In this document: piece by piece, positions 16,290 to 25,191 of the stretch
How positions within the stretch are numbered: position 1 is the first letter of the stretch
Layout of the letters: each line of letters starts with the position of its first letter
Origin: Nocardia carnea
GTDB lineage: Bacteria > Actinomycetota > Actinomycetes > Mycobacteriales > Mycobacteriaceae
Reading direction: 5' to 3'
DNA: 38,572 nucleotides
Assembly (NCBI RefSeq): GCF_029868855.1
Contig: NZ_JARWOV010000084.1
Coordinates: 1 to 38,572, forward strand
The notes under the pieces: model-generated
Database searches by the model: none
What the model was told of the DNA's origin: nothing
The model's input: the letters and a program-made list of their open reading frames with translations, nothing else
Made by a program: the position numbers and the translations under genes

Positions 16290-17207
16290 ATGAGACTCAC
16301 TCGTACCAAGGCGATCGCTGCCGCCATCGCGTTATCCGTTCTGGCACTCGCAGGCTGTACATCGATCGACGAGAAAACCGCGCATACCGAACAACTCTCG
16401 GGTCCGGGCGAGAACGCCGGCGTGCTGTACGACCAGCTGCCGCAGGCGATCAAGGACAAGGGCGAGATCGTCTTCGTCGGTGATTCGCATCCGCCGTACC
16501 GCACCGTCGGCGCCGACGGGCAGACGGTCACCGGTATGGATCCGGATCTCCAGCAGGCACTGTCCGGAGTGCTCGGTGTCCCGATCCGTATGGAGGTCTC
16601 CAGTGGGCTTCCGGCAATGCTGTCCGGGATGCTGTCCGGTCGCTACGACGCGTTCAACGGACCGGTCAAGGCCACCCCGCAACGCCTGGCCGAATTCGAC
16701 GGGGTGCAGTGGCTGACCAGTCGCACCTCTTACCTGCTGCCGATCAACGGAGGTATCGGAGCGCAGAGCACAGCCGAGTTGTGCGGATCCCGCACCGCGG
16801 GTGTGATCGGGTCGATCACCGAGGAGCAGGCCGCCAAACTGTCGGACTGGTGCGTGCGCAGCGGTAAGCAGCCCGTCGAGTTCGTCGGACTGGCCGATAC
16901 CAATGCCACTCTGCTGGCCGTGCAATCCGGCCGCGCCGACTCCGCCGCGCTGACCCAGAGCGGTGCCATCGATACCGCGGCCGCGCAACCCGGCACCTGG
17001 CGCGCCGTCGCGCAGACCGAGGAGCAAGGGGCCCTCGCGGACCAGCTGGTACTGCTCTCACCCAAGACCAACGGTCTCGGACCCGTGTTCTACGAGGCAT
17101 TCCGGCTGCTGTTCGCCGGCGGGCAGTACGACGAGCTGGTCGCGAAATGGAAGCTCGAGGATATCGCCGTCCCCGAGCCGGTGCTGAACCCCACCGCGAC
17201 CGCATGA
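16290..17207 (+). CDS. ABC transporter substrate-binding lipoprotein (polar amino acid type)
   Basis: A 305-residue family 3 solute-binding protein. The signal peptide MRLTRTKAIAAAIALSVLAL is followed by a lipobox LAGC, placing lipidated Cys23 at the outer face of the membrane. The mature part has the two-lobe pattern of amino-acid-type binders (IVFVGDSHPPYRTVGADG, then TVTGMDPDLQQALSGVLG). The ATG at 16290 is chosen because it begins the signal peptide and has AGGTGAGGG upstream. It delivers ligand to the permease and ATPase encoded next. The ligand need not be an amino acid: with CoA-transferase and dehydratase genes in the same operon, an organic acid or acylated amino acid is plausible. 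Confidence 0.92.
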   Translation: MRLTRTKAIAAAIALSVLALAGCTSIDEKTAHTEQLSGPGENAGVLYDQLPQAIKDKGEIVFVGDSHPPYRTVGADGQTVTGMDPDLQQALSGVLGVPIRMEVSSGLPAMLSGMLSGRYDAFNGPVKATPQRLAEFDGVQWLTSRTSYLLPINGGIGAQSTAELCGSRTAGVIGSITEEQAAKLSDWCVRSGKQPVEFVGLADTNATLLAVQSGRADSAALTQSGAIDTAAAQPGTWRAVAQTEEQGALADQLVLLSPKTNGLGPVFYEAFRLLFAGGQYDELVAKWKLEDIAVPEPVLNPTATA

Positions 17208-17253
17208 GCCGGGAACCTCGAGCCCTCCCATGTCCGACGAACAAGGAAACCCC

Positions 17254-18186
17254 ATGACCGCATCCCTGACCGAGCGGCCCGCGGCGACCGTATCCGGCCC
17301 CGACGATGTCTCCGCGGCCCGGCCGCGCCTGCGCCCGCTGCGGTGGATCGTCTCTGTGGTCCTGCTGGTGCTGGCCGCGCAGCTGGCCAATTTCATCGTG
17401 ACGAACGAGCGGTTCGGCTGGGATATCGTCTGGGGCTACCTGTTCTACCCGACGGTCCTGAAGGGCCTGGCCATGTCGGTGTTCATCACCGTGGTCGGCA
17501 TGGTGGCCGGTTCGCTGCTGGGCGTGGCACTGGCCGCGGGCCAGAACAGCGACTTCTGGCCGGTGCGCCTGGTATGCCAGGGGTATGTGGCGATCTTCCG
17601 GGGTATCCCGCCGCTGGTTCAGCTGATCTTCTGGTTCAACCTGGCCTACCTGCTGCCGCAGCTGTCGATCGGCATCCCGTTCGGTCCCACCTTCGCCTCG
17701 TGGTCGTCGACCGAACTGATCAGCCCGCTCACCGCCGCGCTGATCGGGCTCAGCCTGCACGAAGCCGCCTATATGTCGGAGATCATCCGCTCCGGTCTCG
17801 GGGCGGTCGACGCCGGCCAGCGGGACGCCGCGATGGCCATGGGTTTCAGCCGCTGGCGGACGTTCTCGCGGATCATCCTGCCGCAGGCGATGCGGGTGAT
17901 CGTGCCGCCCACCGGCAACCAGTTCATCTCGCTGCTCAAGGGCACCTCGCTGGTCTCGGTGATCGCCATGACCGATCTGCTGTTCTCCGTGCAGCTCATC
18001 TACAACCGGACCTACCAGGTGGTGCCGCTGCTGATAGTCGCCTGCATCTGGTACCTGGCCGTGGTTTCGCTGCTCACTGTGTTCCAGCGCCGGCTCGAAC
18101 GCCGCTACGGCCGCGGCGAACGGCGCGACGAGATCCGGCCGAGTCTGTGGCGCAGCGCGCTGAATCGTGGAAGGAACGTCCGATGA
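17254..18186 (+). CDS. ABC transporter permease (polar amino acid/HisM type)
   Basis: A membrane permease of about 310 residues with five or more helices. The EAA loop that contacts the ATPase is clear: a long helix-loop with GLGAVDAGQRDAAMAMGFSR followed by RIILPQAMRVIVPP. The segment AIFRGIPPLVQLIFW is typical of the HisM/GlnP family. The ATG at 17254 has AAGGA 6 bases upstream; an in-frame ATG at 17230 would add 8 residues but has a poor ribosome site. It probably functions as a homodimer, as no second permease is present. Its stop overlaps the ATPase start by 4 bp. Confidence 0.92.
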   Translation: MTASLTERPAATVSGPDDVSAARPRLRPLRWIVSVVLLVLAAQLANFIVTNERFGWDIVWGYLFYPTVLKGLAMSVFITVVGMVAGSLLGVALAAGQNSDFWPVRLVCQGYVAIFRGIPPLVQLIFWFNLAYLLPQLSIGIPFGPTFASWSSTELISPLTAALIGLSLHEAAYMSEIIRSGLGAVDAGQRDAAMAMGFSRWRTFSRIILPQAMRVIVPPTGNQFISLLKGTSLVSVIAMTDLLFSVQLIYNRTYQVVPLLIVACIWYLAVVSLLTVFQRRLERRYGRGERRDEIRPSLWRSALNRGRNVR

Positions 18187-19007
18187 GCGATCAGGCCGCC
18201 ACGCCTGTGGTGCAGGTGTCGAATCTGCGCAAGGCCTATCACGGCCGCCCGGCGCTCGACGGTGTGGATCTCATCGTCGCCGAAGGGGAGGTGGTCGTTG
18301 TTCTCGGCCCCTCCGGATCGGGCAAGTCCACGCTGGTGCGCTGTATCGATCAGCTGGAGAAGATCGACGGCGGGGCGATCTATCTCGACGGCGAACTCCT
18401 TGGTTTCGCGCATAAACACGGTGCTTTGCGGCCGCTGTCCGAAGACGATATTGCCGCGCAGCGGCGCCGGATGGGCATGGTTTTCCAGCAGTTCAACCTG
18501 TTCCCGCACTGGACCGTGCTGCGCAACATCACCGAGGCCGCGGTAGCGGTGCACGGGATGTCGAAGGCCGCGGCCCGCGAGCGAGCCGAAACCCTGCTGC
18601 AGAAGGTGGGTCTGCCGGACAAGGCGGACGCCTATCCGCGGCAACTGTCCGGTGGTCAGCAGCAGCGGGTCGCGATCGCCCGGTCGGTGGCGACCCGGCC
18701 GCGGGTGCTGCTGTTCGACGAACCGACCAGCGCCCTGGACCCCGAACTGGTCGAGGAGGTGCTGACCGTGATCAAGGATCTCGCCCGTTCGGGTTTGACC
18801 ATGGTCGTGGTCACCCACGAAATGGAATTCGCCCGCCAGGTTGCCGACCGGTGCGTGTTCATGGTCGACGGCAAGGTCGTCGAACAGAACGTCACCGCGG
18901 AATTCTTCGAACGCCCGCGTACCGAGCGGCTGCAACGATTCCTCAGCCGCTTCAACGAATCCCGTGGGGCCGGACAGGTGACCGAACTCGCCGAGGAGGC
19001 CCGATGA
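18183..19007 (+). CDS. ABC transporter ATP-binding protein (polar amino acid type)
   Basis: A 274-residue ATPase with Walker A GPSGSGKST near 44, Q-loop in MGMVFQQFNLFPHW, signature LSGGQQQRVAIARS near 158, Walker B VLLFDEPTSALDPELVEE and the H-loop in MVVVTHEMEFARQV. These match the GlnQ/HisP family. It drives import by the lipoprotein-permease pair encoded immediately upstream. ATGA overlaps join it to the permease before and the CapA-like gene after, so all are on one message and translationally coupled. Confidence 0.95.
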   Translation: MSDQAATPVVQVSNLRKAYHGRPALDGVDLIVAEGEVVVVLGPSGSGKSTLVRCIDQLEKIDGGAIYLDGELLGFAHKHGALRPLSEDDIAAQRRRMGMVFQQFNLFPHWTVLRNITEAAVAVHGMSKAAARERAETLLQKVGLPDKADAYPRQLSGGQQQRVAIARSVATRPRVLLFDEPTSALDPELVEEVLTVIKDLARSGLTMVVVTHEMEFARQVADRCVFMVDGKVVEQNVTAEFFERPRTERLQRFLSRFNESRGAGQVTELAEEAR

Positions 19008-20158
19008 GCGGCACCTGCACGATCCTGGCGGTGGGCGACCTCGTTCTGGACGAACCCGATCCCGCTTCCTATTTCGCGCCGAGCGCAGGGGTGCTGCGGG
19101 CCGCCGATCTCGCGATCGGTCATATCGAGGTCCCGCATTCGACGAGCACCGTCCAGGCCAGCACCGACGTGCCGGCGCCCCCGGCCGATCCGAAAGCGCT
19201 CGGCGCCGTCGCCGCCGCCGGGTTCGCTGTTGTCACCCTCGCCGGGAACCATCTCTACGACGTGGGCACCGACGGCGTCCTCGACACGATCCGGTATTCG
19301 CGGGCGGCCGGGTTGAAAACCGCGGGCGGGGGAGCGAACCTCGCCGCCGCCCGCGAACCCGCCGTCCACGAGGCGGGCGGTTTGCGGATCGGTGTGCTCA
19401 GCTTCAACTGTGTGGGCCCCCGGGATTCGTGGGCGGCCTCGCAGAAGGCGGGCGCTGCCTATGTCAAAGTTCTCACCCACTACGAACTCGAATCGGCCAC
19501 TCCCGGTGGGCCGCCCACGGTCTACACCTTCGTGGCCCCGGACAGTCTCGCGCAGATGAAGTCCGATATCCGGGCCTTACGGGCGGAAGTGGATGTCGTG
19601 GTCGTCGCTCTGCACAAAGGGATCGGTCATACCCCCGCGGTGCTGGCCGATTACGAATCACCGCTCGCGCAGGCCGCGGTCGACGCCGGCGCCGATATGG
19701 TGATCGGGCATCACGCACACATCATGCGTGGGATCGAAATGTACCGCGGTAAACCGATCTTCCACGGTCTCGGCAACTTCGTCACCGTGACCCACGCCCT
19801 GACTCCCGCCGGCGGTGACTCTGCGGAGCGCCGCGCGTGGGCGGCGCGCCGGCAGCAGATGTTCGGATTCGTCCCGGACCCGGATATGCCGTCCTATCCC
19901 TTCCACCCGGAGAGCCGCAACACCGCCATCGCCTCGTGCACCTTCGGCCCGGACGGAATGATCCGCGCGGGTTTCGTGCCGTGCTGGATCGACGACGACG
20001 CGCGCCCGGTGCCCGTGACGCCTGTCGGCGAGCGGGGCGCCGAAGTCGCCGACTATGTCGAAAAAATCACCCGGGCAGCCGGTTTCACCACCGAGTTCCA
20101 GCGGAACGCGGATGTTGTCACCGTGGCCGAGCCCGAGCTACCGCAAAGGACACCCTGA
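19004..20158 (+). CDS. CapA/PgsA-like metallophosphoesterase-fold protein, apparently cytoplasmic
   Basis: A 384-residue CapA-family protein, related to the metal-binding part of poly-gamma-glutamate synthesis proteins. Conserved segments are GDLVLD at 11-16, IGHIEVP at 38-44, AGNHLYDVG at 80-88, LHKGIGHTP at 203-211, GHHAHIMRGIEMYRGKP at 235-251 and HGLGNF at 254-259. The usual HWG motif is HKG here. Unlike typical CapA proteins it has no signal peptide or membrane anchor, so it should act in the cytoplasm. It lies by 4-bp overlaps between the importer and the CoA-transferase, which suggests a hydrolytic step on the imported compound or its polymer. That role is inference. Confidence 0.85.
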   Translation: MSGTCTILAVGDLVLDEPDPASYFAPSAGVLRAADLAIGHIEVPHSTSTVQASTDVPAPPADPKALGAVAAAGFAVVTLAGNHLYDVGTDGVLDTIRYSRAAGLKTAGGGANLAAAREPAVHEAGGLRIGVLSFNCVGPRDSWAASQKAGAAYVKVLTHYELESATPGGPPTVYTFVAPDSLAQMKSDIRALRAEVDVVVVALHKGIGHTPAVLADYESPLAQAAVDAGADMVIGHHAHIMRGIEMYRGKPIFHGLGNFVTVTHALTPAGGDSAERRAWAARRQQMFGFVPDPDMPSYPFHPESRNTAIASCTFGPDGMIRAGFVPCWIDDDARPVPVTPVGERGAEVADYVEKITRAAGFTTEFQRNADVVTVAEPELPQRTP

Positions 20159-21396
20159 TGGATCGACGGCCGCTGGAAGGCACAATCGTTCTCGATCTGA
20201 CGACGGCGCTCGCCGGTCCGTACGCCACCTTGCTGCTCGCCGGGCTCGGCGCCCGGGTGATCAAGATCGAGAATCCGGAGCGCGGCGGCGACGCCTCCCG
20301 GAACAACTCCCCCTACGTCACCCGCGACGGGCTCTCGGTACGGCGCACCGCAGAAGAAGATATGTCGGTATCGATGCTCGCGCGTGGCCGGAACAAGGAA
20401 TCGATCACCCTCGACCTGAAGCGGCCCGAGGGCCGGGAAGTATTCTTCGACCTGGTCGCGCACGCCGATATCGTGGTCGAGAACTACAGCGCCGGAGTCA
20501 CCGCACGGCTCGGGATCGATCACGCCGCTGTCGCCGCCGTGAACCCGGCGATCGTCTACACCTCGATCAGCGGTTTCGGCAGTCAAGGTGGTCCGGGCAC
20601 CGGTAAGGCGATGGACACCATCATCCAGGCACTCAGCGGTGTCATGATGACCGCCGGTAACCCCGGTGACGCACCCATCCGGTTCGGCTTGCCGATCGGT
20701 GACCTGCTCGCTCCGCTGTTCGCGGTGATCGGCACACTGTCGGCCGTGATCCAGGCCGGGCAGACCGGCCGCGGCCAGCATGTCGATGTCTCCATGCTGG
20801 GCGCACTCACCTCCCTCGTCGCCGCCGAACCGTTCGACGCCTTCGAAATGATCGGATTACCCACTCGTACCGGTGATATGGTGCCGCGACTGGCCCCGTT
20901 CGGGGTCTTCCCCGCCGCGGACGGCCACTTCGCGATCTGCGGTCCCACCGATGCGTTCGCGCACGGGGTGCTGAAGGCGATCGGTCGTGCCGATCTGATC
21001 AGCGACCCGCGCTTCGCGAAACGGGACGGCCGGGTCCACCACGCCGACGAGTTGCACGCCATGATCGCGCACTGGGCGGCGGACAAACCGGTCGCCGAGG
21101 TGGTCGCGGAATTGGAGAGCCAGGGCGCGCCCTGCGCGGAGGTCCGGTCACCGCGGGACGCGGTCCGCGATCCGATCGTGCGGCAGCGTGGCGAAGTCGT
21201 TCCGCTCACCCACCCCGGCTACGGCGACGTCGTCGAACTGTTCGGCAGCGGTCTGCCGATCACGATGTCCGACAGTGATACCAGCCTCGACCGGCCCGCG
21301 CCGGCGCTGGGCGAACACAACCACGACGTGCTCGGTGAACTGCTCGGATACGACGCGGCGCGGATCGCCGCGCTGGCCGAAGGCAAGGTGCTGTGA
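20158..21396 (+). CDS. class III CoA-transferase (CaiB/BaiF family)
   Basis: A 412-residue family III CoA-transferase. It opens with RPLEGTIVLDLTTALAGPYA, then VIKIENPERGGDAS and SITLDLKRPEGREVF, all typical of the family. The likely catalytic aspartate is Asp182 in RFGLPIGDLLAP, equivalent by position to the FRC active-site Asp. The enzyme moves CoA from an acyl-CoA donor to a free acid. The ATG overlaps the previous stop by one base. Followed directly by two 2-hydroxyacyl-CoA dehydratase-family subunits, it matches the order of HadA-HadBC and FldA-FldBC, where the transferase activates a 2-hydroxy acid. The substrate here is unknown. Confidence 0.93.
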   Translation: MDRRPLEGTIVLDLTTALAGPYATLLLAGLGARVIKIENPERGGDASRNNSPYVTRDGLSVRRTAEEDMSVSMLARGRNKESITLDLKRPEGREVFFDLVAHADIVVENYSAGVTARLGIDHAAVAAVNPAIVYTSISGFGSQGGPGTGKAMDTIIQALSGVMMTAGNPGDAPIRFGLPIGDLLAPLFAVIGTLSAVIQAGQTGRGQHVDVSMLGALTSLVAAEPFDAFEMIGLPTRTGDMVPRLAPFGVFPAADGHFAICGPTDAFAHGVLKAIGRADLISDPRFAKRDGRVHHADELHAMIAHWAADKPVAEVVAELESQGAPCAEVRSPRDAVRDPIVRQRGEVVPLTHPGYGDVVELFGSGLPITMSDSDTSLDRPAPALGEHNHDVLGELLGYDAARIAALAEGKVL

Positions 21397-22652
21397 GCGG
21401 GATCGGAGATCGGATCCGGGAACTGCACGACTCCAGCGTGCTCCGGGCCGCAACAGGTCTCGGAGGCGCCGAGGTACCCGGATCTGTGCCCGGTGGCGCG
21501 GTGGAAAAATCCGCACCGGCCGGTGCCCGCCGCCCGGTGATCGGTGTAATCGGTGGCGATGTGCCGATCGAGATCATCGAGGCCTGCGGTGCGCACGCGT
21601 TCCGGGTGTCCGCCGCGGACCGCGAAATCGGCCGGGAAGCCGTCGAATTGCTTGGCACCACAGTGGATTCCACATTCCATTCGATTCTCGATCGAATCCT
21701 CGCCGGCGAATTCGGTTTTCTGCGCGGATTGATCGTCTCCCGGGATTGCCAGGCTTCGCTACGCCTGTTCTATGTCCTGCGGATGCTGGCGAAACAGGGA
21801 CGCGCGGTACCGGACGTGCACTTGGTAGACCTGCTGCATCTGCCGCGCGAATCGACGCGTGATTACAACGCCGGTCAGCTCGCGCAGCTTGCCGACACGG
21901 TGGCAGCGTGGACCGGAACCGAGATCACCGCCACTGCCCTGCACGAGGCCCGGGAAGTCCGTGGGCGGCTCGGTTCGGCCCTGCGTGCCCTGCGTGCCTC
22001 GAGAGCGGAGGGCGCCGTCCCCGGCGCGACCGCGCTACGCCTGTATGCCCTCGCGCAGACGGACGCACCGGCCGACTGCCTGACGTGGGTCACTGCATTG
22101 CTCGACGAGCACGGGTCCTCGGGCCCAGGCCTCGATACCCGGACCGCGACTACGGTCACCGGTGGAACTCCCGGGCGCCCGGCCGGTAGCAGACTCCGTG
22201 TCTTTCTCACGGGCAGTACCGTCGACCGGGTTCCGGTGTACGACGGTCTCGAATCCGCCGGTGTGCTGATCGCCGGGGAGGATCACAACTGGGGTGATCC
22301 GGTGGCGGATCTTTGGGATATCCCCACCGCGGCGACCGACCTGCCGACCGCGTACACCGCCCTCGCCGAGCACCGGCTGCGGCTCGGTCCGATGGCGCAG
22401 GCGTCCGGATTGTCCGACCGCGCCCGCTTCAGCGCGGCCTGCGCCCGCCGCTGCGGCGCACAGGTGGTGCTTTCGGTCGGGCGGCGCAACGACCCCGCGC
22501 CCGGCTGGGATCGGCCGGGGCTGATCCGGGAGCTGGGGCCGGATATGCGGGTTGTGGCACTGCCCATCGCCGCACATATCTGGTCGGCGGACGAACTCGG
22601 AACCGCCGTCGAGTTGCTCATCCGGGAAGATTACGAGGTCACGGCACGATGA
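21393..22652 (+). CDS. 2-hydroxyacyl-CoA dehydratase family protein, subunit 1
   Basis: A 419-residue protein of the HgdA-HgdB/HadBC/FldBC/BcrBC fold. Diagnostic segments are VIGVIGGDVPIEIIEACGAH near 49 and GLIVSRDCQASLRLFYVL near 112, with the second half fold at LRVFLTGSTVDRVPVYDGLE near 268. Family members bind a [4Fe-4S] cluster through three cysteines. By eye, only the middle one is kept (Cys119); the first aligns with Asp92 in TTVDSTFHS and the third with Asn366 in GRRNDP. Extra cysteines are at 65, 229, 350 and 354. It starts with GTG overlapping the CoA-transferase stop. Classical dehydration of a 2-hydroxyacyl-CoA is therefore uncertain. Confidence 0.8.
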   Translation: MSGIGDRIRELHDSSVLRAATGLGGAEVPGSVPGGAVEKSAPAGARRPVIGVIGGDVPIEIIEACGAHAFRVSAADREIGREAVELLGTTVDSTFHSILDRILAGEFGFLRGLIVSRDCQASLRLFYVLRMLAKQGRAVPDVHLVDLLHLPRESTRDYNAGQLAQLADTVAAWTGTEITATALHEAREVRGRLGSALRALRASRAEGAVPGATALRLYALAQTDAPADCLTWVTALLDEHGSSGPGLDTRTATTVTGGTPGRPAGSRLRVFLTGSTVDRVPVYDGLESAGVLIAGEDHNWGDPVADLWDIPTAATDLPTAYTALAEHRLRLGPMAQASGLSDRARFSAACARRCGAQVVLSVGRRNDPAPGWDRPGLIRELGPDMRVVALPIAAHIWSADELGTAVELLIREDYEVTAR

Positions 22653-23908
22653 ACGCACCCCACACCGCCCCGGCCCGGCTCGCCGCGGCGACGGCCGCGA
22701 CCGCACATCAGAAGCAGTGGTTCGCCCGCATGCGTGCGGAGGTCGCCGCCGGTGCGCCACTGGCCCTCGTGAATGCCGACGCGCCGCAGGAGATTCTGCG
22801 GGCCATGGGGATCCCGTATGTGGTGAACCAGTGGTGGGCGTCGGTGTTATCGGCCAAGCGGCTGGGCCCGGCGGCATTGAACAGTATTGCCGCGCAAGGC
22901 TATCCGGACGATTCGCTGCAGTACGACGCGATCGGTCTCGGTGCCATGGAACTGCCGGCCGGACAGGCGCCGTGGGGTGGGCTGCCCCGGCCCGATTTCG
23001 TGATCGCCGAATGCAGCGGTGATGCCACCCGCAAGGTTTTCGATCTGTGGGCCGAGCACCCGGATACCGAATTCTTCCCCTTCGAGCGGTCCTCCGCCAC
23101 CACGACCCCCGACAACTGGTGGGAAATCGTCCCGCACGAATGGGAGCGGGCCTATGCGAAGGACCGGCTCGACCTGATGACCAGCGAGAACTGGCAACTC
23201 GTCGACTTTCTCACCGAACGCACCGGGCGCCGCTTCGATATCGGCCGCCTCGCCGAGGTGATGAACCTGGTCAACGAGCAGGTCGAATGGAACAAACGGA
23301 CGCGGGACCTCATCGCCGCCACCCGGCCGGCCCCGGTATCGATCAACGACAGCATTCCCGCGGTGATGATCCCCCAGTGGCACCGCGGCAGCGAATGGGC
23401 GCGGGACGCGGCGCGTGCACTGTTCCACGAGGTGGAGGCGGCGGTACGCGACGGGCGGGCGGTCTGCCCCGGAGAACAGGTGCGGTTGATGTGGATCGGG
23501 CGTGGACTCTGGTTCGATCTCGGCCTGTACCAGCGCTTCCAGGAGAAGTACGGCGCGGTGTTCGTCTGGTCGATGTACCTGGCGATCGCCGCCGACGGCT
23601 ACGCCCGCTACGGTGACGACCCGATGCGCGCGCTGGCGGCCCGCTTCACCGGATTCACCGATCAGCTGTACACCCCGCCGTGGTCGTCGCAGTGGTATGT
23701 CAAGGAGGCCCGGAATCACGGTGTCGACGCCGTCGTCCATCTCGTGGCCGACGACGTTCCCGGTTCGGCCTTCACCACCGAGGCACTGGAACAGGCCGGT
23801 ATCCCGGTGCTCGAGATCAACGCCGACAACGCCGATTCCCGGGGCGGCGCCGCGGCCGCGCTGGAAACCGCCATCGGCGATTTCCTGGAGCGGCGAGTGC
23901 TCGGCTGA
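22649..23908 (+). CDS. 2-hydroxyacyl-CoA dehydratase family protein, subunit 2
   Basis: A second, dissimilar 419-residue member of the same family. Recognisable segments are EILRAMGIPYVVNQWW at about 48-63, FVIAECSGDATRKVFDLW near 117, TGRRFDIGRLAEVMNLVNEQ near 192, RLMWIGRGLWFDLG near 279 and VVHLVADDVPGSA near 362. Of the three expected cluster cysteines, only Cys122 appears present; the first position reads Leu90 and the third falls in the ADD of 367-369. One other cysteine is Cys273. The gene overlaps subunit 1 by 4 bp and the two probably form a heterodimer. No activator ATPase (HgdC/HadI type) is encoded nearby. Confidence 0.82.
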   Translation: MNAPHTAPARLAAATAATAHQKQWFARMRAEVAAGAPLALVNADAPQEILRAMGIPYVVNQWWASVLSAKRLGPAALNSIAAQGYPDDSLQYDAIGLGAMELPAGQAPWGGLPRPDFVIAECSGDATRKVFDLWAEHPDTEFFPFERSSATTTPDNWWEIVPHEWERAYAKDRLDLMTSENWQLVDFLTERTGRRFDIGRLAEVMNLVNEQVEWNKRTRDLIAATRPAPVSINDSIPAVMIPQWHRGSEWARDAARALFHEVEAAVRDGRAVCPGEQVRLMWIGRGLWFDLGLYQRFQEKYGAVFVWSMYLAIAADGYARYGDDPMRALAARFTGFTDQLYTPPWSSQWYVKEARNHGVDAVVHLVADDVPGSAFTTEALEQAGIPVLEINADNADSRGGAAAALETAIGDFLERRVLG

Positions 23909-23913
23909 TCACC

Positions 23914-25137
23914 GTGCCGACGCTGCTCCCGCCGCCGCTGCGCCGGCGGAATTTCCTGCTGTACTTCGGCGGGCAGGTCTTCGCCAACACCGGAGTCTGG
24001 TTCCAGAATCTGGCGTTGAGCCTGTGGATCGTCGAGACGACCGAGAGTGCGCTGGCGCTGGCGCTGGTCGCGGTCTGCCAGTTCACCCCGATGCTGCTGC
24101 TCTCCGCGCCGGCCGGTGCGGTCGCCGACAGGTTCCGTCCGCGCGGCATTCTGTTCGTCACCGCACCGCTGATGATGTTGTGTGCCGCAGGTCTGGCCGT
24201 CGCCGCGGCAACGGGCCACAGCGGACTTGCCACGCTGCTGGGCATCATCGCACTCAGCGGGACGGTGCAGGCCTTCGATCGCACAGCCGGGCAGGCGTTC
24301 CTGTACGAGCTCGTCGGTCCCCGCGAGCTCGGTTCGGCGGTTTCGCTGAATACCGTCGCATTGTCCGCGGCCAGGTCGCTGGGTCCCGGGCTGGCCGGCC
24401 TGACCTACGCCGCCGCGGGCGCGGCCACCTGCTTCACGGTGAACGCGATCACCTACTCGAGCGTCCTGCTGGCACTGTGCCTGATGAATCCGAAAACTTT
24501 CGCGGAGAAGCAGGTTCGGGCCGCCGACTCCGGCACCGGTGCGGTACGCACACTACTCGGCGACCCGACCTTGCGGCGGCTGTTCGGCACCAATATCGCC
24601 GTCACCGTTCTCGCCATGAACTTCATGGTGGTGGTCACCGCCATGGTGACGATCACCCTCGACGGCGATCCGGCGCAGCTGGGGGCCGCGCATGCGCTGA
24701 ACGCGGTCGGCGCGGTGATCGGCGGACTGATCGTATCGGCGATCGCACAGCGGGGCACCCGGGTCGTGGCTTCGGCCACGGCAACGCTCGGTCTCGCGCT
24801 GGGGTCGGCGGCACTGGCCCCGAATCCACTGATATTCCTGCTCATTTCCCCGCTGATCGGCCTGGGCCTGGGCGCGTTCCAGAGCTCGCTGAACAGCACG
24901 GTCCAGCTGCTGAGCCCGCCGGGTCTGCTCGGGCGGGCCGCCGGGCTGCTCACCATGAGCAGTGTCGGCGTCGCCCCCGTGGGGGCCGTGATCGCCGGGT
25001 CGATCATCGACGGTTCCTCGGCTCGGGTGGCTCTGCTCGCCGGGACGGTCACCTGCCTGGTGTGCGGTGCCGTCCTGGCGCGCGGAGATGACCGGAAACC
25101 ACATTCGGCGCCCGAGCACACACCGCTGCGGCGCTGA
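23914..25137 (+). CDS. MFS transporter (EntS-like exporter group)
   Basis: A protein of about 407 residues with around 12 hydrophobic helices. The N-terminal segment RRNFLLYFGGQVFANTGVWF with LALSLWIVETTESALALALV and the loop AGAVADRFRPRGILF are typical of MFS_3/EntS-type exporters. The start is taken as GTG at 23914, 5 bases after the dehydratase stop, where homology to the family begins; no better ribosome site is visible and coupling to the upstream gene is likely. It may export a product or an intermediate of the operon, or protect against a toxic one. The direction of transport is inferred from the family. Confidence 0.88.
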   Translation: MPTLLPPPLRRRNFLLYFGGQVFANTGVWFQNLALSLWIVETTESALALALVAVCQFTPMLLLSAPAGAVADRFRPRGILFVTAPLMMLCAAGLAVAAATGHSGLATLLGIIALSGTVQAFDRTAGQAFLYELVGPRELGSAVSLNTVALSAARSLGPGLAGLTYAAAGAATCFTVNAITYSSVLLALCLMNPKTFAEKQVRAADSGTGAVRTLLGDPTLRRLFGTNIAVTVLAMNFMVVVTAMVTITLDGDPAQLGAAHALNAVGAVIGGLIVSAIAQRGTRVVASATATLGLALGSAALAPNPLIFLLISPLIGLGLGAFQSSLNSTVQLLSPPGLLGRAAGLLTMSSVGVAPVGAVIAGSIIDGSSARVALLAGTVTCLVCGAVLARGDDRKPHSAPEHTPLRR

Positions 25138-25191
25138 CCGCAGCGATCAGGCGGGACCCGTTCTCGCCGTGACAATGTCAAGGAGATACCC

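Noticed and set aside
15536..16531. 331-residue minus-strand open frame opposite the PaaX gene
   Set aside because: Ser/Arg/Cys-rich shadow; the opposite strand encodes a full-length PaaX family protein.
21393..23908. Idea that the two dehydratase-family genes are benzoyl-CoA reductase subunits
   Set aside because: There are only two subunits, no ATPase subunits and the cluster cysteines are largely missing; association with a class III CoA-transferase fits Had/Fld better.
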